64,000 nucleotides of DNA from Elusimicrobia bacterium GWC2_64_44. GTDB taxonomy: Bacteria > Elusimicrobiota > Elusimicrobia > Elusimicrobiales > UBA9959. The notes under the pieces are model-generated. The model did not search any database, was not told the origin of the DNA, and was given only the letters and a program-made list of their open reading frames with translations. The DNA lies in contig MGUG01000030.1 of the NCBI GenBank assembly GCA_001799845.1, positions 124,001 through 188,000 of the forward strand, given 5' to 3'. The position numbers and the translations under genes were made by a program. Shown here one piece after another: positions 9,619 to 20,530 of the stretch (position 1 is its first letter; each line of letters begins with the position of its first letter).

Positions 9619-10733
9619 CGCCCTTCCTGTACGCTCATCAGGACCTCCTCCTTTTCGCCGGCGTCGGCCTGGCCAAGGTGATAGTCTTCATGGGCGGCGT
9701 GATGACCTTCGCCGCGCTGCTGACCCTGGCCGAGCGCAAGGTCAGCGCGCTGATGCAGGACCGCGTAGGCCCTAACCGCGCCTCGGTGTTCGGCTTCGCG
9801 TTCAACGGCCTGTTCCACCCCATCGCCGACGCCCTCAAGATGATCTTCAAGGAAGACTTCGTGCCGGCCAAGGCGGAAAAGTTCCTCTTCACGCTAGCCC
9901 CGTTCTTCGCGATAGCGCCGGTGATAGCGCTGTTCGCCTTCATCCCTTTCGGCGACTACGTGACCGTGCTGGGCTACCGCGTGGACCTGCAGATAGCCGA
10001 CCTGCCGAGCGCGCTCTTCTTCATCCTGGCCCTCTCGGGCCTGGCCATCTACGGCACCTTCCTGGCCGGCTGGTCAGCCAAGAACAATTTCGCGCTGCTG
10101 GGCGCCATGCGCGGCGCGGCGCAGATGATCTCCTACGAGGTCGCCCTCGGCCTGACCCTCGTAGGCCTCCTGATGATCTACGGCACGGCCGGCCTGCAGG
10201 AGATGGTGCGCGCCCAGGGCGCGCTGCTGCTGGGCTTCATCCCGGCCTGGGGCGTGGTGCTGCAGCCGTTCGCCTGCGTCCTCTTCCTGATAGCAGCTAT
10301 CGCCGAGAACAAGCGCACGCCTTTCGACCTGGTGGAGGGCGAATCCGAGATCATCGGCTATTTCATGGAATACAGTTCCATGCGTTTCGCCGGCTTCATG
10401 TTCGCCGAATTCCTGGAAATGATAGTGATAGCCATGCTGCTCACCACGCTATTCTTCGGCGGCTGGCAGGTGCCGTATCTTTACGAGGCCGGCTTCACGC
10501 TGCCCGGCGGCAGGGCCATACCGCTTGACCATTACATCGTCTCGGCGCTCCAGGTGGGCTCGTTCACGGTAAAGGTCGTTTTCTTCTCCTGGTTCATGCT
10601 GATAGTGCGCTGGACACTGCCGCGCTTCCGCTTCGACCAGCTGATGGCGCTGTGCTGGAAAGGCCTGCTGCCGCTGGCGCTGCTCAATATCCTGGCCACC
10701 GGCGCCGCGCTGCTGTTTTTGGGAAAACTATGA
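9615..10733 (+). CDS. nuoH: NADH-quinone oxidoreductase subunit H
   Basis: This 372-aa membrane subunit has eight or so helices. It contains the conserved LAERKVSALMQDRVGPNRA loop and the acidic ENKRTPFDLVEGESE loop near the quinone channel, both diagnostic of ND1/NuoH. It couples quinone reduction to the proton pumps. It overlaps nuoG by 4 nt and nuoI by 4 nt. Confidence 0.98.
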   Translation: MTPFLYAHQDLLLFAGVGLAKVIVFMGGVMTFAALLTLAERKVSALMQDRVGPNRASVFGFAFNGLFHPIADALKMIFKEDFVPAKAEKFLFTLAPFFAIAPVIALFAFIPFGDYVTVLGYRVDLQIADLPSALFFILALSGLAIYGTFLAGWSAKNNFALLGAMRGAAQMISYEVALGLTLVGLLMIYGTAGLQEMVRAQGALLLGFIPAWGVVLQPFACVLFLIAAIAENKRTPFDLVEGESEIIGYFMEYSSMRFAGFMFAEFLEMIVIAMLLTTLFFGGWQVPYLYEAGFTLPGGRAIPLDHYIVSALQVGSFTVKVVFFSWFMLIVRWTLPRFRFDQLMALCWKGLLPLALLNILATGAALLFLGKL

Positions 10734-11284
10734 TAAGCGTGAAGAAGGTAAATAACAGGCCGCTGAACTTCCTGGAAAGGATCTACCTCCCCGAGATAGT
10801 CCGCGGCATCGCCGTCACCGCGCGGCATTTCTTCACCAACCTCCTGCGCCCCGGGAACATACTGACGGTGCGGTACCCGGAGCAGACCATCCCGCTGCCC
10901 GGGGCCGCCAACCAGCGCACCCGCCACCGCCTCAAGCTCCGCGCCGACGGCTCGCCCAAGTGCGTGGCCTGCTTCATGTGCCAGACCGCCTGCCCGGCCT
11001 ACTGCATACACATCGAGGCGGCCGAGTACGCAGAAAATTCCGTGGAGAAATACCCCGCCGTTTTCGACATCGACCTCTCGCGCTGCGTGGTATGCGGCAT
11101 GTGCGTGGAGGCCTGCCCCGAGGACGCCATAGCGATGGATACCAAGGAGATCCCCGGCGGCGCGCTGACGCGTCGGGACATGCTGCTGACCAAGGAAGAC
11201 CTGCTGCGGAACCTCCCCGGCGAGCCCTCCCTGCTGGGCGCCTCCAACCGCCTGGCCAACGAATACCTGGAGGGCAAGAAATGA
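10730..11284 (+). CDS. nuoI: NADH-quinone oxidoreductase subunit I
   Basis: This 184-aa ferredoxin-like subunit has two [4Fe-4S] motifs, CVACFMCQTACP and CVVCGMCVEACP, for clusters N6a and N6b that lead electrons to N2. An N-terminal amphipathic stretch (LERIYLPEIVRGIAVT) is typical for lying on the membrane. The start was set at ATG 10730, which overlaps the nuoH stop; earlier codons would fall inside nuoH. Confidence 0.97.
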   Translation: MISVKKVNNRPLNFLERIYLPEIVRGIAVTARHFFTNLLRPGNILTVRYPEQTIPLPGAANQRTRHRLKLRADGSPKCVACFMCQTACPAYCIHIEAAEYAENSVEKYPAVFDIDLSRCVVCGMCVEACPEDAIAMDTKEIPGGALTRRDMLLTKEDLLRNLPGEPSLLGASNRLANEYLEGKK

Positions 11285-11775
11285 TAGCCGCCGCCGTCTA
11301 CGCCTTAGGCGCCCTGGCCGCGCTGGCCACGCTGCTGATGCTGTTCCAGCGCAACCCGGTGAAGGCCGCCATGCTGATGCTGACCGCGCTGCTGGCCACC
11401 GCCGGCATTTACCTGGCGCTCAGCGCGCAGCTGCTGGCCGCGCTGCAGATCATCCTCTACGCCGGCGCCATCATGACGCTTTTCATCGTCGCGCTCACGG
11501 TGCTGCCGCAGGCCTGGCGCGACCACCCGGCCCGCGCGCCCTTCATAAAAGTGCTGGGCCTGGCCGCCGCGGCCGTGATCCTCACCGAGCTGGTGCAGGC
11601 CGCCGCCGCGCTTAAGACAGCCGTCCGGCCAACCGGCTTCTCCGAAACCGGCGCGCTGGCCCTGGCGCAGCAGCTGTTCGGCCGCTTCGCTTTCCAGTTC
11701 GAGCTGCTCTCGCTGGTGATACTCGCCTCCATCGTCGGGGCCGTGGCCCTGGCGGCCAAGAGGAGGGACGCGTGA
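11281..11775 (+). CDS. nuoJ: NADH-quinone oxidoreductase subunit J
   Basis: This 164-aa ND6-family membrane protein has five hydrophobic helices. The third, ALQIILYAGAIMTLFIVAL, contains the pi-bulge region that couples quinone chemistry to proton movement. The ATG at 11281 overlaps the nuoI stop (ATGA), and its stop overlaps the nuoK GTG. Confidence 0.95.
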   Translation: MIAAAVYALGALAALATLLMLFQRNPVKAAMLMLTALLATAGIYLALSAQLLAALQIILYAGAIMTLFIVALTVLPQAWRDHPARAPFIKVLGLAAAAVILTELVQAAAALKTAVRPTGFSETGALALAQQLFGRFAFQFELLSLVILASIVGAVALAAKRRDA

Positions 11776-12061
11776 GCGCTTACAACCTGGCGGCCCTGAG
11801 CTTCCTGCTCTTCGCGCTGGCCGCGGCCGGCTTCCTGACCTGCGGCTCCCTGGTGCGCATGCTGATGTTCCTGGAGCTGATGCTCAACGCGGCCAACCTG
11901 GCGCTGGTGGCCCTGAACCCGCAGCCCGCCTCGCAGGCCTACGCCGTGATGCTGTTCGCCATAGCCGCCGCCGAGGCCGGCGTGGGCCTGGCCATCCTGA
12001 TCACCCTGGCGGCCAATTTCAAGACGCTGCAGGCCGAGAACATAAAGGAGCTGAAGGGCTG

Positions 12062-12062
<1 letters not shown>
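11772..12062 (+). CDS. nuoK: NADH-quinone oxidoreductase subunit K
   Basis: This 96-aa ND4L-family protein has three helices. The second, MFLELMLNAANLAL, and the third, VMLFAIAAAEAGVGLAI, carry the two conserved membrane glutamates used in proton transfer. The start is GTG 11772, overlapping the nuoJ stop (GTGA) and preceded by the SD-like AGGAGGGACG. It overlaps nuoL by one base. Confidence 0.97.
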
Positions 12063-13957
<1,895 letters not shown>

Positions 13958-15502
13958 ATGGAACTGCTCACCAACCCGCTTTCACTCACCGTGCTCCTGC
14001 CCGCCCTGGCGGGCCTGGGCATCTTCGCCATCCCGCGCGGTAACGCCGCCGCGCTGAAGGGCTACGCCCTGGCCGCCTCCCTGGTAATTTTCGCGCTCTC
14101 GCTGCGCCTCTGGGCGGGCTTCAACCCGGACCTGGCGGCCATGCAGTTCGCGCTGGACAAGCCCTGGCTGCCGTCCTTCGGCATCAGCTACTCGGTAGGT
14201 CTCGACGGCATCAGCCTGCTCATGGTCCTGCTTACCACCTTCCTGATGCCGGTCTCGGTGCTGGCCTCGTTCAATTACATCAAGGAGAGCCCTCGCGCCT
14301 ACTACGCAGCCCTGCTGTTCCTGGAGGCGGGCATGGTGGGCGTGTTCGCCGCGGCCGACCTGTTCGTCTTCTTCCTGTTCTGGGAGGCCATGCTGATACC
14401 GATGTACTTCCTCATCGGCGTCTGGGGCGGCCCGCGCCGCGTCTACGCGGCCCTCAAGTTCTTCATCTACACCATGGCCGGCTCGGTGCTGATGTTCGCG
14501 GCCATCCTGTGGGTGGCCGCCGCGCACCATACCGCGACCGGCGCGTGGACCTTCAATATCCCGGCCCTCTACGCGGGCGCCCTGACGGTGCAGGCCCAGT
14601 TCTGGCTGTTCGCCGCCTTCGCGCTGGCCTTCGCGGTGAAGGTGCCGCTGTTCCCGTTCCATACCTGGCTGCCCGACGCGCACGTCGAGGCCCCGACGGC
14701 GGGCTCCGTGCTCCTGGCCGGCGTGCTGCTGAAGATGGGCGTATACGGCTACCTGCGCCTGGCGGTGCCCATGTTCCCGCAGGCCGCGCAGACCTTCGCC
14801 CCGTGGCTCGCGGGCCTCGGCGTGGTCGGCGTGATCTACGGCTCGCTCGTGGCCTGGAGCCAGCGCGACATGAAGAAGATGGTGGCCTACTCGTCGGTGG
14901 CCCACCTCGGCACGGTGATGCTTGGCGTGATGGCCTTCGAGCCCGCCGCCGTGGCCGGCGCGGTGCTGCAGATGGTCAACCACGGCCTGTCCACCGGCGC
15001 GCTGTTCCTCCTGGTCGGCGTGCTCTACGAGCGGCGCCACACGCGGCTGATAGAGGATTACGGCGGGCTCGCCAAGGTGATGCCCGGTTTCGCCGCGGTG
15101 TTCATGATAGTGACGCTTTCTTCCGTCGGCCTGCCCGGCCTCAACGGCTTTATCGGCGAGGTACTGGTGCTGTTCGGCTCTTTCCGCGTGTACCCGTGGC
15201 TGGCCGGCGCGGCCGTGGCCGGCGTGATACTTTCCGCCGTGTACATGCTCGGCATGTACCAGCAGGTGGTGTTCGGCCCGCTGCGCCACACCGAGAACAA
15301 GATCCTCAGGGACCTGGACCTGCGCGAGTGGCTGTACCTGCTGCCGCTGCTGGTCTTCATAGTGCTCATAGGCGTTCGGCCCAATCCTTTTCTCCGGCCG
15401 GTGCTGCCCGCCGTTAACGCCTACATTACCCTGTCCGGGGCCCGGCCGGCCCCGCCGTCGCCTGCAGTGAACATCGCCGTCGGCGGGGAGGAGCGGAAAT
15501 GA
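13958..15502 (+). CDS. nuoM: NADH-quinone oxidoreductase subunit M
   Basis: This 514-aa ND4-family proton pump has FFLFWEAMLIPMYFLIGVWG (conserved membrane Glu), FPFHTWLPDAHVEAPTAGSV, and WSQRDMKKMVAYSSVAHLG, with at least twelve hydrophobic helices. Length and motif order are normal. The ATG abuts the nuoL stop without a gap, and the 3' end overlaps nuoN by 4 nt. Confidence 0.98.
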   Translation: MELLTNPLSLTVLLPALAGLGIFAIPRGNAAALKGYALAASLVIFALSLRLWAGFNPDLAAMQFALDKPWLPSFGISYSVGLDGISLLMVLLTTFLMPVSVLASFNYIKESPRAYYAALLFLEAGMVGVFAAADLFVFFLFWEAMLIPMYFLIGVWGGPRRVYAALKFFIYTMAGSVLMFAAILWVAAAHHTATGAWTFNIPALYAGALTVQAQFWLFAAFALAFAVKVPLFPFHTWLPDAHVEAPTAGSVLLAGVLLKMGVYGYLRLAVPMFPQAAQTFAPWLAGLGVVGVIYGSLVAWSQRDMKKMVAYSSVAHLGTVMLGVMAFEPAAVAGAVLQMVNHGLSTGALFLLVGVLYERRHTRLIEDYGGLAKVMPGFAAVFMIVTLSSVGLPGLNGFIGEVLVLFGSFRVYPWLAGAAVAGVILSAVYMLGMYQQVVFGPLRHTENKILRDLDLREWLYLLPLLVFIVLIGVRPNPFLRPVLPAVNAYITLSGARPAPPSPAVNIAVGGEERK

Positions 15503-16917
15503 CTTTCGATCCCGTAGCTTACGCCTCCGCCGCCCTGGCCGGCCCGCTGCTGCTGGTGCTGGCCGCCTTCTGCTGCCTGCTGCTGCCGCTGTTCTTCAAA
15601 GGGCTGCGCGGCGTGCAGGGCATGATCTCCCTTGGCGCAGTGCTCGTGGCGCTGGCCTTCTTCCGCCACGCGCCGCCGGCGCAGTTGGCCCTCTTCAGCG
15701 GCGCGCTGCAGGTGTCGCCGCTCTCGGCCTACCTGTGGGCCTTCGCCATGGGCGTTCTCGCGCTCTTCATCGCGCTCTCGCTGGCCAGGCCGCCCGCGCC
15801 CGAGGGCAGCGAAGGGGAATACTATTTCCTGGCCTTCATGGCGGTTATCGGCCTCTTGGTAATGATGGCGGCCGGGGACCTGTTCACGGCCTTTATCGCC
15901 CTGGAACTGCTGAGCCTGCCGGTCTACGCGCTGGCGGGCATCCGCCGCAGCAAGCCCGGCATAGAGGCGGCCTACAAGTATTTCATGCTGGGCGCCTTCG
16001 GCTCGGGCATGACGGTGATGGGCATAGCGGTGCTGAACGCCCTTTACCCGTCGCTGGATTTTGTCTCTTTAAAGGCCGCCGCGCCGGCCGATCCCCTTGC
16101 CCTGGCTGGTTTCCTGCTGGTGATGTCCGGCTTCGCTTTCAAGACGGCGCTGGTGCCCTTCCACATGTGGGTGCCCGACGCCTACGAGGGCGCGCCGACG
16201 CAGGTTTCAGCCTTCATGGGCGCGGCGGTCAAGGCCGGCGGCGTGGTGCTGCTGTGGCGGGTGTTCAGCCTCTTCGACGGCGGGCCGGTACGGGAGATCT
16301 TCTGGTGGCTGACCGTCATTACCGCAGTGTTCGCCAACCTGGCGGCGCTGGGCCAGAGCGGCCTCAAGCGCCTGCTGGCCTATTCCAGCGTAGCCCACGC
16401 GGGCTACATCGCGGTGGCTTTCTTCGGCGGTACTCGCGGCTGGGAAGCCGTCCTTTACTACCTGCCGGTTTACGCCATGGCCACTATAGGCGCCTTCGGC
16501 GTTACCCTGATACTTGAAAAAGACGAGAAGGGCCCCAAGATAGAAGACCTGGCCGGACTCGGCAGGACCAGGCCCTGGCTCGCGGCCGCCATGGCCGCCT
16601 TCATGTTCTCGCTGGCCGGCGTGCCGCCGCTGGCGGGCTTCTTCGCCAAGTTCTACGCCTTCTCCGGAGCGGTGGCGGGGGGCTACACCAGCCTGGTCGT
16701 CATAGCCGTTATCATGAGCGCCGTCTCCGTCTTCTACTACCTGCGCGTGACCGTGATCATGTACATGAAGCCCGCGCCTGCCGAGGCCGCGGCCGAGCCC
16801 CGCCCCACCGGCCTGGCAGAGGCGGTAGTCTTTCTGATGGCCGCAGGCGTCCTCGCCGCCGGCCTGCTCTCCCGCCCGCTACTCGCCCTTGCTGCCGAAG
16901 CCGCCCGCTGGTTCTGA
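15499..16917 (+). CDS. nuoN: NADH-quinone oxidoreductase subunit N
   Basis: This 472-aa ND2-family proton pump shows FTAFIALELLSLPVYALAGI, VPFHMWVPDAYEGAPTQVS and a GQSGLKRLLAYSSVAHAGY helix. It is the last subunit of the operon, so all fourteen core subunits A-N are present in the canonical order with no inserted gene. The final codons form part of an inverted repeat (16907-16921). Confidence 0.98.
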   Translation: MTFDPVAYASAALAGPLLLVLAAFCCLLLPLFFKGLRGVQGMISLGAVLVALAFFRHAPPAQLALFSGALQVSPLSAYLWAFAMGVLALFIALSLARPPAPEGSEGEYYFLAFMAVIGLLVMMAAGDLFTAFIALELLSLPVYALAGIRRSKPGIEAAYKYFMLGAFGSGMTVMGIAVLNALYPSLDFVSLKAAAPADPLALAGFLLVMSGFAFKTALVPFHMWVPDAYEGAPTQVSAFMGAAVKAGGVVLLWRVFSLFDGGPVREIFWWLTVITAVFANLAALGQSGLKRLLAYSSVAHAGYIAVAFFGGTRGWEAVLYYLPVYAMATIGAFGVTLILEKDEKGPKIEDLAGLGRTRPWLAAAMAAFMFSLAGVPPLAGFFAKFYAFSGAVAGGYTSLVVIAVIMSAVSVFYYLRVTVIMYMKPAPAEAAAEPRPTGLAEAVVFLMAAGVLAAGLLSRPLLALAAEAARWF

Positions 16918-17023
16918 ACCAGCGGAACCTAACAAATACGGATCCTATTCCCCGGCCGCTGACGGCCGGGACCTTCCCGCCGGCAGCGAGCCCGCGGGGC
17001 CGGATGAGGAACCGCGAGGTTCC
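16907..17023 (+). other. Cluster of hairpins downstream of nuoN
   Basis: Three perfect inverted repeats follow one another. CTGGTTC/GAACCAG spans the nuoN stop (16907-16921). An 8-bp GC stem with a 4-nt loop lies at 16951-16970. GGAACC-GCGA-GGTTCC, with a GNRA tetraloop, lies at 17008-17023. None has a following U-run, so they may stabilise the 3' end of the operon mRNA or act as inefficient terminators. I see no gene in 16918-17115. Confidence 0.5.
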
Positions 17024-17115
17024 GCAGGCGGAAAGAAGTTCATCAAAAAGGGAAACAGCCGCTATGGATAGCGGCAGTATTACTGTAATATTTCCGAAGC
17101 AGTGGGGACGTGCCT

Positions 17116-17835
17116 ATGAGAGAAAACCACCTTTGGCTCATAATCGGGGTCTTAACGGCTTTAACGCTGGGGCAGGCCTGCTACATCTACCAGGGGCAGG
17201 CGGCGGCCGGCGAGAATTCCGGGCCGCCGGCGCTGCAGCCGGAGATCCACCATAGGCTGCACGCCGAAAAAGCCCACGACGCGCAGTGGGAGGAGTTCGA
17301 GAAATGGCGCGCGAAGGTGAGGGAGCAGGTCGGGCGCGGCGCCCCCCTGCTCGAGAGGGACTTCGACGTCTTCTTCAACGACCGCTTCTTTTCCGGGAAG
17401 CTGAGCCCGTTCGCCGAGATGGAGCGGATCCGCCGGGACCTGTCCGGCGGCTTCGGCCTGTCCGAGCGGCTCCTCTTCGACGGGTATTGGGACAAGTGGT
17501 TCGAGCAGAGGATGCGGCTCGGCGAATTCAAGACCGACGTGCTCAGAACGGATAAGGACGTGACCATCAGCCTGACCATTCCCGGGCTTTCAGAGGAAAC
17601 CCTTAACATAGACGTGACGGACGAGAGGATAAGGATAGTTTTCAGCGCGCGAGAATCTTCGGAGGAGAAGCTGATAGGCGGCGCCGTGAAAAAAGAAACC
17701 TACAGGAGTTTCGTCAAGATCCTGCCGCTGCCGGTGGACTCCGCACCTGGCACCGGCAAGGTCAAGGTGGAGGGGGAGAAAGTAAAGATAAAGTTCGATC
17801 GCAGGAAGCCCGACGCCGCCCCGAAAGGCAGCTGA
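17116..17835 (+). CDS. Membrane-anchored Hsp20/alpha-crystallin-like protein
   Basis: This protein of about 239 aa has an N-terminal hydrophobic segment (residues 5-25, WLIIGVLTALTLGQACYIY) that would anchor it or direct export. A charged, possibly helical region (about 45-140) follows. The C-terminal domain (about 143-232) matches the alpha-crystallin fold: DVTISLTIPGLSEETLNIDV, then KKETYRSFVKILPLP, and VKVEGEKVKIKF. Small heat-shock proteins bind unfolding proteins; this form would act at the membrane or in the periplasm. ATG 17116 is preferred over an upstream GTG (17110) because GGGGA lies 7 nt before it. A 20-nt gap separates it from the next gene. Confidence 0.75.
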   Translation: MRENHLWLIIGVLTALTLGQACYIYQGQAAAGENSGPPALQPEIHHRLHAEKAHDAQWEEFEKWRAKVREQVGRGAPLLERDFDVFFNDRFFSGKLSPFAEMERIRRDLSGGFGLSERLLFDGYWDKWFEQRMRLGEFKTDVLRTDKDVTISLTIPGLSEETLNIDVTDERIRIVFSARESSEEKLIGGAVKKETYRSFVKILPLPVDSAPGTGKVKVEGEKVKIKFDRRKPDAAPKGS

Positions 17836-17855
17836 CGCGGCAGGAGGACACGGCT

Positions 17856-18113
17856 ATGAAGACCTGTTCAGAAAAATTCGGCCTGCTCCTGGCCCATTTT
17901 TTCCTGGGCGAAAGGGAGGCGCTTACAGTCTCAGGGGCCGCCAGGCTAAGCGGCCTGCGGCCCCGCGAGGCGCGAGTGCTGCTGGAAATACTGGCGCAGG
18001 AGGGGCTGCTCTGCGCGGGCGGTCAGGGGGAACGCACCTTCCTGGCCGACACGTGGTCGTCCCGCTACAGGTGCTGCCTTAAGGCCTATCGCCGGCAGGT
18101 GCGCACAAGTTGA
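17856..18113 (+). CDS. Small protein, winged-helix-like
   Basis: This 85-aa protein is preceded by a strong SD (CAGGAGGACACGGCT). The pattern of helices, ALTVSGAARLSGLRPREARVLLEILAQEG followed by a glycine turn and a strand (here given only as positions 21-62), resembles a helix-turn-helix or winged-helix module of the kind found in small regulators. No family could be named. It likely shares a transcript with the Hsp20-like gene and ends before a strong terminator, so it may regulate that gene or respond with it. Confidence 0.6.
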   Translation: MKTCSEKFGLLLAHFFLGEREALTVSGAARLSGLRPREARVLLEILAQEGLLCAGGQGERTFLADTWSSRYRCCLKAYRRQVRTS

Positions 18114-18230
18114 GCTCTGGCACGGAAACACGGGAGGGAAAAATGCTGAGGGATCTGAACGACTGAAGGCTTCGCGATACACGCCGCGGACGGAACGCTC
18201 GGCACGTGGAAGACCATATCGCAGACTAAA

Positions 18231-18254
18231 GCTACGGGATCAAGAAACCGTAGC
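18231..18254 (+). other. Inverted repeat before the terminator
   Basis: GCTACGG (18231-18237) pairs perfectly with CCGTAGC (18248-18254) across a 10-nt loop. It sits 5 nt before the terminator stem. The stretch 18114-18230 shows no gene. Confidence 0.4.
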
Positions 18255-18259
18255 AAATT

Positions 18260-18287
18260 AAAAGACCGCCTCTTTAGGCGGTCTTTT
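18260..18287. terminator. Bidirectional intrinsic terminator
   Basis: AAAAGACCGCC (18260-18270), loop TCTTTA, GGCGGTCTTTT (18277-18287). The stem is 11 bp and perfect, with an A-run on one side and a U-run on the other, so it can stop transcripts from both directions. It lies between the plus-strand Hsp20 pair and the end of the minus-strand riboflavin operon (18369). Confidence 0.85.
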
Positions 18288-18368
18288 AGCTTAGATTATG
18301 TATCTATTCGTACAATTAATTGTATTTATAAACGCACACCTCACCGGCGGCATCATTCGGCGGACATC

Positions 18369-18971
18369 CTAGAGGAAGCCGTTCTCCTTAAGGAATTCTC
18401 TGGTTATGCCGGTGGATCTGGCGGCGACGTACTTGCCGAGGATGTCGTATTCGATATTGAGCAGGGAGCCGGGTTTAAGGTTCTTCAGGGCGGTATTGGC
18501 CCAAGTGTGGGGGATGACGGCGGCCTTGAAAGAGGCCGGTGACAGGCCGTAGACGGTCAGGCTAATGCCATCCAGCGCCACCGAGCCTTTTTCCACCATG
18601 ACCGAACCCTCTGTCCGCTCGACCGTTACGATACGGCTGTTGCCTTCATCCCTGACGGCCAGCAGCCGGACGGCGGCGTCGATATGGCCCGTCACGAAGT
18701 GGCCGCCCAGCCTGGCGCCCACGGCCAGCGCGCGCTCCAAATTCACCATACTGCCTGTCCTCAGGCCGCCCAAGGTGGTGCGGGAGAAGCTTTCAGGGCT
18801 GACGGCGAAGGCGGCCACTCCGGGCTTATGGGAAACCACGGTAAGGCAGGCGCCGTTGACGGCCACGCTCTCGCCCGCGGCCAGCGCCCAGTCCCCGGGC
18901 ACGGAGACTTCAAGCTTCCCCGGGGAAACCGAGTTAATTTTCTCCACCGCCTCTATGATCCCCGTAAACAT
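18369..18971 (-). CDS. ribE: Riboflavin synthase alpha subunit
   Basis: This 200-aa protein begins MFTGIIEAVEKI, the family hallmark, and has two similar lumazine-binding barrels: residues about 1-95 with VNGACLTVV, and about 96-190 with LDGISLTV and NIEYDILGKY. It converts two 6,7-dimethyl-8-ribityllumazine molecules into riboflavin and the pyrimidine precursor. It is the last gene of the operon. Its ATG overlaps the ribD stop. Confidence 0.96.
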   Translation of the reverse strand: MFTGIIEAVEKINSVSPGKLEVSVPGDWALAAGESVAVNGACLTVVSHKPGVAAFAVSPESFSRTTLGGLRTGSMVNLERALAVGARLGGHFVTGHIDAAVRLLAVRDEGNSRIVTVERTEGSVMVEKGSVALDGISLTVYGLSPASFKAAVIPHTWANTALKNLKPGSLLNIEYDILGKYVAARSTGITREFLKENGFL

Positions 18972-20062
18972 CAGTCGAACCTCAGGTCCAGCATCAGATC
19001 GGGGCCAGCTTTGGTCACCGAAACCAGGCGGGGCCGCAGGCCCAGCTCCTTGCGCGCCGCGTTGAGCTCATCGGGCCAGACCATGGAATTCTTGGAATCG
19101 GTGCCGCCTATGAGCATCGGCGCCACGAAGCAGATGAACCTGTCGGCCAGGCCCTCGCTGACGAAAGAGCCTGCCACCCGGCCGCCGCCCTCCACCAGCA
19201 CGTGCGCTATTCCCAGCTTGCCCAGCTCCTTCAGCAGCGCCTGCAGCGAAACCCGGCCGTTCTCCGACGGCAGAACCATTATCCTGGCGTTGTGGGGGAA
19301 TTTCTTCATGGCCGTGACCGAAGCCTTGCGGGTGGTGGCTATCAGCACGCGCTCGTTCTGGAAGATCTGCGCCTTGCGCGGCACGCGGAAAGAAGAATCC
19401 AGCGCCACTATCCACGGCTGGCGCAGCACTTTCACGCCGCGCACGTTAAGCCTCGGGTCGTCGGCCAGCAGGGTGCCTATGCCCGCCAGCACCGCGTCGG
19501 CCTCGGCGCGCAGTTTATGCGCCTCCAGCCGCGACTCGGGGCTGGAGATCCAGCGCGAACGCCCGGCCGCGTCCGCGATGCGCCCGTCGAGGCTCTGCGC
19601 TATTTTCACCGTAACGTACGGCAGGCCGGTACGCATGAACTTATTAAAAGCGGGGTTCAGCGCTTCGCAGTCGCGGCCCAGCACGCCCGCTTTCACCTTG
19701 ATGCCCGCCCGGCGCAGTATGGCCGCGCCGCGTCCGCTGTGCGCGGGGTTAACGTCTTTGGCGCCGTAATAAACTTCCTTAACTCCGGATCTTATAAGCA
19801 GTTCGGTGCAGGGCGGCGTCTTGCCGTAGGTGGAGCAGGGCTCGAGGGTCACGTAGACAGCCGCGCCGGCGGGGCTGGTCTTGCAGGACCGCACGGCGTT
19901 CACCTCGGCGTGCGGGCCGCCGTAGCGCAGGTGGGCCCCTTCGCCTATTACCTTGCCGCCCTTAACCAGCACGGCGCCTACCATCGGGTTAGGATGTGCG
20001 GCGTAGCGCCCGCGCCGGGCCAGTTCGATGGCGCGGGCCATGTAGCCCTCGTGCCGGTCCAT
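18971..20062 (-). CDS. ribD: Riboflavin biosynthesis deaminase/reductase
   Basis: This 363-aa bifunctional enzyme has an N-terminal deaminase half with NPMVGAVLV, the zinc motif HAEVNAV and PCSTYGKTPPC, and a C-terminal reductase half (about 145-363) with KIAQSLDGRIA and VEGGGRVAGSF. It deaminates the pyrimidine made from GTP and then reduces its ribosyl chain. It shares single-base to 4-nt junctions with ribH and ribE, so the genes are translated together. Confidence 0.97.
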   Translation of the reverse strand: MDRHEGYMARAIELARRGRYAAHPNPMVGAVLVKGGKVIGEGAHLRYGGPHAEVNAVRSCKTSPAGAAVYVTLEPCSTYGKTPPCTELLIRSGVKEVYYGAKDVNPAHSGRGAAILRRAGIKVKAGVLGRDCEALNPAFNKFMRTGLPYVTVKIAQSLDGRIADAAGRSRWISSPESRLEAHKLRAEADAVLAGIGTLLADDPRLNVRGVKVLRQPWIVALDSSFRVPRKAQIFQNERVLIATTRKASVTAMKKFPHNARIMVLPSENGRVSLQALLKELGKLGIAHVLVEGGGRVAGSFVSEGLADRFICFVAPMLIGGTDSKNSMVWPDELNAARKELGLRPRLVSVTKAGPDLMLDLRFD

Positions 20063-20520
20063 TACAAGTGCTTGAACAGGTTCGCCATCTCTATGGCGCT
20101 CACGGCGGCCTCCGCGCCCTTGTTGCCGTGCTTGACTCCGGCGCGCTCTATGGCCTGCTCCAGGTTGTCGGCGGTGATGATGCCGAAGGCCACCGGCACC
20201 TTGTGCTTCATCGAGACCGAGGCGATGCCCTTGGCGGTCTCCTGCGCGACGAAGTCGAAGTGGGGGGTGTCGCCTTTAATGACCGCGCCCAGGCAGATGA
20301 TGGCGTCGTAGGGCCCGGAGGCGAGTTTCTCGCAGACCACCGGTATCTCGTAGGCGCCGGGGGTTTTCACGACGGTGATATCCTTCTCTTCGGCGCCGTG
20401 GCGCTTCAGCGAATCCACCGCCCCTTCGAGCAGGCGCCCGGTGATGAAATCGTTGAACCGGGAAACTATGATCGCGAACTTCAGCTTGTCGGCCTTGAAG
20501 CCGCCTTCTATGGTTTTCAT
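20062..20520 (-). CDS. ribH: 6,7-dimethyl-8-ribityllumazine synthase
   Basis: This 152-aa protein has [17 protein letters not shown] near the start, [13 protein letters not shown] and [16 protein letters not shown]. These are the substrate-binding loops of lumazine synthase, including the catalytic His of the HFD segment. It condenses the RibD product with 3,4-dihydroxy-2-butanone 4-phosphate made by RibBA. A 10-nt gap with an AGGAG-type SD separates it from ribBA. Confidence 0.97.
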   Translation of the reverse strand: MKTIEGGFKADKLKFAIIVSRFNDFITGRLLEGAVDSLKRHGAEEKDITVVKTPGAYEIPVVCEKLASGPYDAIICLGAVIKGDTPHFDFVAQETAKGIASVSMKHKVPVAFGIITADNLEQAIERAGVKHGNKGAEAAVSAIEMANLFKHL

Positions 20521-20530
20521 TTTATTCTCC

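Noticed and set aside
16889-17071. Small plus-strand frame after nuoN
   Set aside because: It overlaps the end of nuoN, starts inside it and consists of low-complexity residues encoded by the hairpin region. There is no SD.
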